A stretch of 64,000 bases of DNA. It comes from Plantago major (taxonomy: Eukaryota > Streptophyta > Magnoliopsida > Lamiales > Plantaginaceae). The position numbers and the translations under genes were made by a program. The notes under the pieces are model-generated. The model was not told the DNA's origin. It made no database searches and was given only the letters and a program-made list of their open reading frames with translations. The stretch spans positions 82,922,877-82,986,876 of the forward strand of contig CM048840.1 of NCBI GenBank assembly GCA_026545765.1, in the 5' to 3' direction. Every line of letters begins with the position of its first letter. Position 1 is the first letter of the stretch. Shown in pieces: positions 58,230 to 64,000 of this stretch.

Positions 58230-58507
58230 CATGATAAGGCCAAAACTTGAGACGGCCCATTTTAAGTGCTAGTCTTTTATATTCAAAATGGGCCATCGTC
58301 TAAACAGCCCGATCGAACCATCAGTCTGATGGCACCAGTAGGTATTAAGAGTTCATTGTGCAGAACTAATTAGTTGTGAGGTGTGACTTGTGAGTTTATC
58401 CAAGACTAATTTTGAAATGGAAAAATTGGTGCAAAATACCCTTTTTGCGCCAAAATTCTAAATCAAGATCCATAAAGCAAGTTCAAATAAATAAGACAAA
58501 AATGGTA

Positions 58508-58759
58508 CTCCCTCTGTCCCAAACTCAACTTCTCATTTGACTTTTTTATGGTCAACGCTTACAAACTTCGTCTGCGAATTATTCATAAATCATGTTAGTA
58601 AAAAAAATTAAAAATTGATATTATTAAATATCACATATTAAATTTTCATTATATATTTTTTAAAAATTCATTAGAGGTATTATATGTGATTAAATTAAAC
58701 TCAAAGTTGAACGGTGTTGACAAGAAAAAGTCAAATTGAAAGTTGAGTCTAGGACGGAG
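58508..58759. mobile_element. Stowaway MITE upstream of the BTB gene
   Basis: CTCCCTCTGTCCCAAACTCA at the left and TGAGTCTAGGACGGAG at the right are inverted, extended by TCAATTTGAC/TCATTTGAC, and flanked by TA (58506-58507, 58760-58761). 252 bp. It ends about 320 bp before the BTB start codon, within the likely promoter. Confidence 0.88.
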
Positions 58760-58761
58760 TA

Positions 58762-59078
58762 AGTATATACTAGAATGAAAATATATAATAAAAGGTAAAA
58801 AAAAGCCAAAAACTGTATATGTAGTGTGAAGAAATACAATATTAAATATTAACTGTATATCTATCTAGGGACGAAATATAAGAAATAAAAGATTGAGAAT
58901 TTTTTTTTTCAATTTATCACGTGTATATGCCACATCTAATTAATCCGTGACCTTTTTCTAGGGGCAACTGTTCAACTTCAACTGGTTTTACATCCGCAAG
59001 CCTCAGAACAACATCTTTGCTCAAGTGAACTCTCCCAATTTTAAAATCGACTGACAGAATTGATCGATTGATTGAGAC
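58762..59078 (+). promoter_or_regulatory. Promoter and 5' leader region of the BTB gene
   Basis: This is the stretch between the MITE and the start codon. No clear TATA box at a fitting distance was seen. AT-rich sequence to about 58925 gives way to a more balanced, C/T-rich leader from about 58950 to 59078. Confidence 0.4.
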
Positions 59079-62000
59079 ATGGATTCTTCTTCTTCTTCAC
59101 AGTTGGACTTCGGTTTTGCGTTCAAGTCCGACCAATTTTCAGATAGGACTCTACGCATTGTGATCCTTCCAGATGATCATAATTCGCCACCGACCTGTCG
59201 AAAGCGCCTTCGTCATCATCAGCTCTACAATTCTCAAGGTATCCATTTCTTCTTTTCATTAACCCTTTCAATTCCCAACTTAGAACAAGAGGTCTTTAAT
59301 TTCGTCAAATTCTTGTAAAAGTATTGTTTTTCTACGATAACCATATCTTACTGGTTTACAAACTCACCCCTTTTATACTGTTATATACTATTAATATTGG
59401 GGAAAATCTTGTCAAGACTTAATTTTTAGTTTGAGTGTCATTTTGATATTATTTTCACCATCACAAACTTTAATTTTGGTTGCATGTACACTATATAGTA
59501 CTTCTATACAGGTTTACTTTACTTTTGTAACTTTATTAATAGTTGGTTTGATTGTTTAAGTTATTTTTTGACTTTTTTTTATGAGTAGTGGAAGATATAA
59601 AATTATATAATTATTCCTAAAAAAATCTAAAATGATAAAGAAATGAAAGTGGACAATTCTAACGTGAAGCCAAAAATGGCAAAAGTTGACCGCTTCTATG
59701 GAACGGATGGAGTATGTGTGTAGTCACGCTCATTAGATGCGTATATCTAATTGCCAATTGGTTGTTTGGAGAGTGGAGAGGTTTGCTTGTGTAATGCTTT
59801 GCTGTTTATAGTTTTCTGGTAATTCTTTACTGGCCAGTTTGTTTAAGAGTGGTTGATAATGACAAATCTAATTGGTAGTAGAACAGTTTTTGTAGTAGGT
59901 CTAGTTTCATTTGTTCTCACAGTATCACCTCTTCTTTGCCTCCAAGCCTGTTCTGTTTTATGGTAAGTAAAACATGTGCCCTCTGATGTAAGCTTGATCT
60001 TTACACACAACTTTATACAACAGTTCCAGTGTTTTCTCATACTCTTGTTCCAATCTACCGGCACCCAGAGTATTATGCAACACTCTGCAGAAGCTATACA
60101 AGGGATTAGCTTGACAAATCCAATCCATACTGAAACCAAAACAATAACCAGAAACCTGTAGGGTGCAGCAAGCAGACGTGTATGCAAGAGAATGCTGTAA
60201 AAGCATCTACTATTCTACCAACTACTGTAACACTAGTGCTTGGAAGGGGAAGCTCCTTCCTCAAAAGTCAAACTACTCCTTTACAAATGATCTTGTGGCT
60301 CTCTTGCATTGATTCCTAGCTTTTTCGGTTTTGTTTAATCCTGCATTGATTCCTAGCTTATCGATGGGTTCCCACATAGATAGGTACAGCCGTACAGTTT
60401 TTAGCAGACTTTCCTGCTGGTTTAAATTTTTTGGAGCTGTAGATCTTGTTGCCTTGATCATCAAGTCTTTTGTATTAGGGCACTTTGGTACTGACCCACA
60501 CCACTCACTCTCGATATTAGGGGCTTACAAACCACTAAAGGCAATGAGGGGTGCAGGTTTGTTTGATTATTGAATTGATGAATTGACCTCGCTCTGCTAT
60601 CTGGGTGTATGGCTCTGTTTATTCTCTTTTTTATATCTGGATTCATGACTTTAGAGCTGGCACTTTTGATTTCTCTGTCTTCAGTTCCCTGGCCTATTAG
60701 TTTCAAACTTGGGTGATTGTTCTTTTCTTTCGACCAGCAGTTTGGCTAATTTCTTCGCTGGATATTGTTAGGGAAAATTTGTATAGGTAAGTTTTTTGAT
60801 GGATCTCTGATTGTTTCGAGCGCATTTGATTTTTCATGGGTATGCTCCTCAAATTTGCAAACGAAGACTTTGAGCTCAATATAATGTTTAACTTTCTTTC
60901 TCAAAAAAAAAAAAAAAAAAAAAAATTGTATACTCTCTCGATGTCATTTCAAATGTGTCATTTGGCCATCAGGTGTCTATTATAAATTTCAAAACATTAT
61001 ATTACTGCAAATATCATTACCCTCGTAAAAGCACACATACTTGCAACTTTACCAAACCCTTTTACATTCTTCACTTAAAGTACCCCACATACATTCTTTA
61101 TTTATTTTTTACTACACCAACCCACCTCGCACCTGTAATATATTCTTCCTATTCTATTGGATTTATTAAAAACGTGAACAAAATGCGATATTTGAAATGG
61201 GACGGAGGGAGTATAATGTTTATGCTATATTATTATAAGTTGGCCAATGCGTATTTGTGTGCATTACCTTACATATGTTAGGCTGTTACATGCCAAAATT
61301 TGGTTTTATATACAATTTGTGTGTATGCGCGCATTACATGTGTTGATTTGTATTCGTGCAAATTACATGTCTCGTATTGTTACTTCGCGTTACTTCACGC
61401 TTGATTTTGACTTTATATTCTGCAGAACTTTTTGTGCCAATGAAAAAGCAAACCTGCAATCTTGATGAACTTTTGTTGGAAGGTAGTACATATATTTCTG
61501 AAGAAGATCAAGACCTGGAAGCTGTGGCTAGGATACATGATGCATCTTTACTGAAAGATACATTGAGTAATCAATCTGGTAAAGAATGTTGAATCCACTC
61601 ACTGGAGTGAGTTTGCCTTTAGTTTCCATAGTAGGACATTAAATTTGAGAATGTTCAACTTTAGCAATTACAAGCATGTACACATACAATCCTAGCTGAT
61701 TTATGTCATTACATATATAGGTGATGCAGCTTCACAGAAGAACGACTCATCCTCCGAAATGCATCATTTCCAAGAAAAAGTTTTCCCTGTTAGCTCTGTA
61801 CTTTTGGCCGCACATAGTCCATTTTTCCACAAGGTATGTTACTTTTTACTCTCTTTTTATTTTTAACCAATTCCCCAATGATGAACCAATCTTTATCATA
61901 CGTAGTTATTTTCAAATGGCATGAGAGAGACAGGGCAACAACATGCAACTATACATATCCAGGCCTCAGGTACACATACTTACCTGATACTTTCTCATCC

Positions 62001-63374
62001 ATCTTTGTCGTGAAAATATTTGCGAATCATCTCATGCACATATAGATTAGGCTTTCTTTTCTGTTTCTTAGTTCTTGTGGTTCTAAGCATCATTTGTTAT
62101 ATCTACTTGATGGTAGTTTTCAACTTGTGTCTCTAATATGTTTATGCAGAGGAAGCTGCTTTTATGGATTTGTTAAACTATATGTATACTCGCAGTCTGT
62201 CAAGAACTACTACACCCTCTGCGTTACTAGATGTTCTGATGACTGCTGATAAATTTGCTGTTGAGTCATGCGTTAAGCTATGCGGCCAATTGTTACTCAA
62301 CTTGCCAATGACACTTGAATCGGCTTGTCTCTATTTGGGCCAAGCTTCAACTGGTTTAAGGGTTGGTTCAGTTAGGCCACTTTTAGGCCGAGCTGGGGAG
62401 TTCCTAGCTGAACACTTCAAATACATGAAAAAGTGAGTGCCTAAGTTAAGTATCATTATTTATGTTGTGCGTTTCGGTTTCACCTTGATTTTTAACTAAT
62501 AAGTATATGATATATCATCAGGGATGCACTTTGGGAGAAGTTGCTTGATCTGCCTTTAGTCAGTGTTGGGGTAGTTTTGTCTAGTGACTGTTTGGAAGTA
62601 GATTCGGAGGATGACATATATGATTTCATGTTGCAATGGGTGGAAACACATTACTCAGACGATCTCGTACAAAGAAGAAAGATACTAAACAGGCTCGTCC
62701 AAAGATTCCTCCGTTTCCCTTTCTTAACTACCAAAAAATTGGATAGTGTCCTGACATGTAGCGACATTGATCCTGCAATTGTTTCTAAACTTGCTATTGG
62801 TGCCCTACGTTATTACAAGGCCCACCCCCCTCATGAAGAAGCTCCTAAGAAATTCATGACTAAACGCAACTATAAGAATCTGAGTTTGAAGGCAGTAGCA
62901 TTTGGGGACTCGTCTTCTCATCCACAGTGTATTGTTTATCTTGACTTTAGGAGGGATGCATGTGAAGCTATGTTCCCTGATGGTGAGATGGGCACGGAAA
63001 CTTTTTTCGTTGGTGAAAAAGAGTTTAGCATGATTGCTTATTGTTGTGTGCCCCAGGATGAGGTCTTTCCTTGTTTTGGATTATTTATTAGTGCATCGAC
63101 CCCTGTCTCAGAGACGGGTTTTACTATCTCCTTTGAAATTGCACCATGGGTAGAACAGGAAAAATATTTTGTCAGACAGTGTAAGAGAAATATCACCCTA
63201 ACATCTGAAATGCCTTCTGCTGGCTGGATTGATGTGTTTGAAATGCCATGGACCACATTTATCAGAGAGGAAGCCCTTACTTCGTCAATGACATTCTTCG
63301 TCTCCGGTGTACTCTCAGAATTGAGAATGAATGACCCCTCCAATAGTTTGTTAATCTTATTCATTTTCTCGTGA
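59079..63374 (+). CDS. POB1: BTB/POZ-BACK domain protein, POB1/LRB family
   Basis: Six exons give a clean 541-residue protein: 59079-59238, 61426-61578, 61721-61833, 61906-61969, 62150-62432 and 62522-63374; all introns are GT-AG. The start lies at the head of the serine-rich MDSSSSS and the LDFGFAF segment typical of the family, with G at -3 and +4. Residues ~17-50 include FSDRTLRI and basic CRKRLRHH, a possible nuclear signal. The BTB core spans exons 3-5 (VSSVLLAAHSPFF, LFSNGMRE, LLNYMYT, LLDVLMTADKF). BACK follows (ESACLYLGQ to DIDPAIVSKL). The conserved C-terminal POB1 region has CIVYLDFRRDACEAMFPDG, CFGLF and PWTTFI. Known relatives are CUL3 E3-ligase substrate adaptors in light signalling. 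The linker before BTB is shorter than usual and the last ~20 residues diverge, so the final exon end is the least certain point. Confidence 0.9.
59560..59712. mobile_element. Partial Stowaway-like MITE in BTB intron 1
   Basis: The right terminus CTATGGAACGGATGGAG followed by TA is clear, as is the internal AAAAGTTGACCGCTTC stretch. A matching left terminus was not found, so the copy is truncated or worn. Confidence 0.45.
60902..60925 (+). repeat. Poly-A run in BTB intron 1
   Basis: About 23 A preceded by CTTTCTTTCTC, a few bases left of the MITE. No retroposon body was recognised. Confidence 0.9.
60933..61211. mobile_element. Stowaway MITE in BTB intron 1
   Basis: CTCTCTCGATGTCATTTCAAAT at the left and ATTTGAAATGGGACGGAGGGAG at the right are inverted and flanked by TA. 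279 bp. It lies about 215 bp before exon 2. Confidence 0.88.
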
Positions 63375-64000
63375 GGCCGAACTTTCTGATCCGTTCGTTA
63401 CTCTTATAATTCAGATGAATGATTCTGGATATCAGTTCATTAGTCTGTATGTCTGAAGTAGTATTTTATTTTATAATTATGCAGCTTCCCTTATAATGGT
63501 ATTATGTTTTACCAAGTCTGCTTCCTATAGAACTCAACAATATAGAAGTAGAAGAGAAAAAATCATAGTCCTTCAAATTGAACATTGGAATCTATTGGGT
63601 TTTCATTAGGATCTTCAGGTATACAATGGTTACTATTGAATTGATCTTCTCTTCAGTTACGTTTATGCCTTTCTGTTAACAGTGGGTCTGAAAGTTGAAA
63701 ACTGACGGGAGTTGGGTTCATATGTAATTTTGTAGGGGGTTTGTGCACTTTTACCCATCTTCAAAATGTGAATAACATTATACAAAAACTAATTTATTCT
63801 CATATGCAGTCCAAATACTTATCTATGTAAACCTCACTCTCGGCCAGGCAAAATGAACGCCCAGACATGCTATATAATAGGAGCACATTTCTCTCTCCAT
63901 TGTGGATCTAATATGGAGATTCATTGAAATAACAGGCGGAGGTTTCGGATATTGTCCTCTTGTTTGTTTTGGTGTTGTGACGTAGACTTGTATTATACTT
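63375..64000 (+). other. 3' flank of the BTB gene, no further gene seen
   Basis: It likely holds the 3' UTR. No canonical AATAAA was found; several T/A-rich near-matches are present. No coding frame was recognised to the end of the window. Confidence 0.5.

Noticed and set aside
59843-60206. Antisense ORFs in BTB intron 1 as a nested gene or captured exon
   Set aside because: No family was recognised, and splice-like sites would give an intron of only ~26 bp. Kept as intron.

Overview
This window is plant nuclear DNA. It is AT-rich, has introns, and is dominated by plant-type transposable elements: Ty1-copia LTR retrotransposons, Cassandra TRIMs, Helitrons, and Mutator-, CACTA-, hAT- and Stowaway-type DNA elements. 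The only convincing host gene is a six-exon BTB/POZ-BACK gene of the POB1/LRB family at 59.1-63.4 kb on the + strand. The host is a flowering plant, probably a eudicot; I cannot name the species.

Layout. 1-2.3 kb is the decayed 3' end of a Tork-like Copia element with its 3' LTR. 3.7-11.7 kb is one Mutator-like element with terminal inverted repeats and a perfect 9-bp target duplication. Inside it sit a candidate Helitron (5.98-10.9 kb) that carries an old Cassandra TRIM, and a Stowaway MITE. 13.3-15 kb holds another MITE and a broken DUF4283/zinc-knuckle retroelement ORF. 15.05-19.71 kb is a very young Ale-like Copia element whose two 210-bp LTRs differ at one base by eye. 20.7-22.5 kb holds a MITE and an 892-bp hAT element with a perfect 13-bp inverted repeat and 8-bp target duplication. 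23.2-26.7 kb is a Helitron with a decayed Pif1-like helicase gene.

From 27.4 to 58.0 kb there is one four-level nest, and every level is recoverable from its target-site duplication. A Cassandra solo LTR (AAAAC) was split inside its 5S-rRNA-like box by a CACTA element (GGT). The CACTA was split within its first bases by a minus-strand SIRE/Maximus-like Copia element (GTCAC; element 1). Element 1 was in turn hit by a plus-strand relative (CTTTA; element 2) and by an unrelated solo LTR.

The most unusual item is downstream of pol in element 1: a five-exon, roughly 1.6-kb-codon gene (29.4-34.5 kb, minus strand) with four short phase-0 introns in sense orientation. Its small internal exons look tandemly duplicated and it has a candidate promoter of its own. 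Element 2 lacks this gene entirely. The gene now carries four in-frame stops and one single-base deletion.

The BTB gene reads cleanly (541 codons) and has MITEs in its first intron. Nothing in the window resembles a bacterial, CRISPR or viral defence system.
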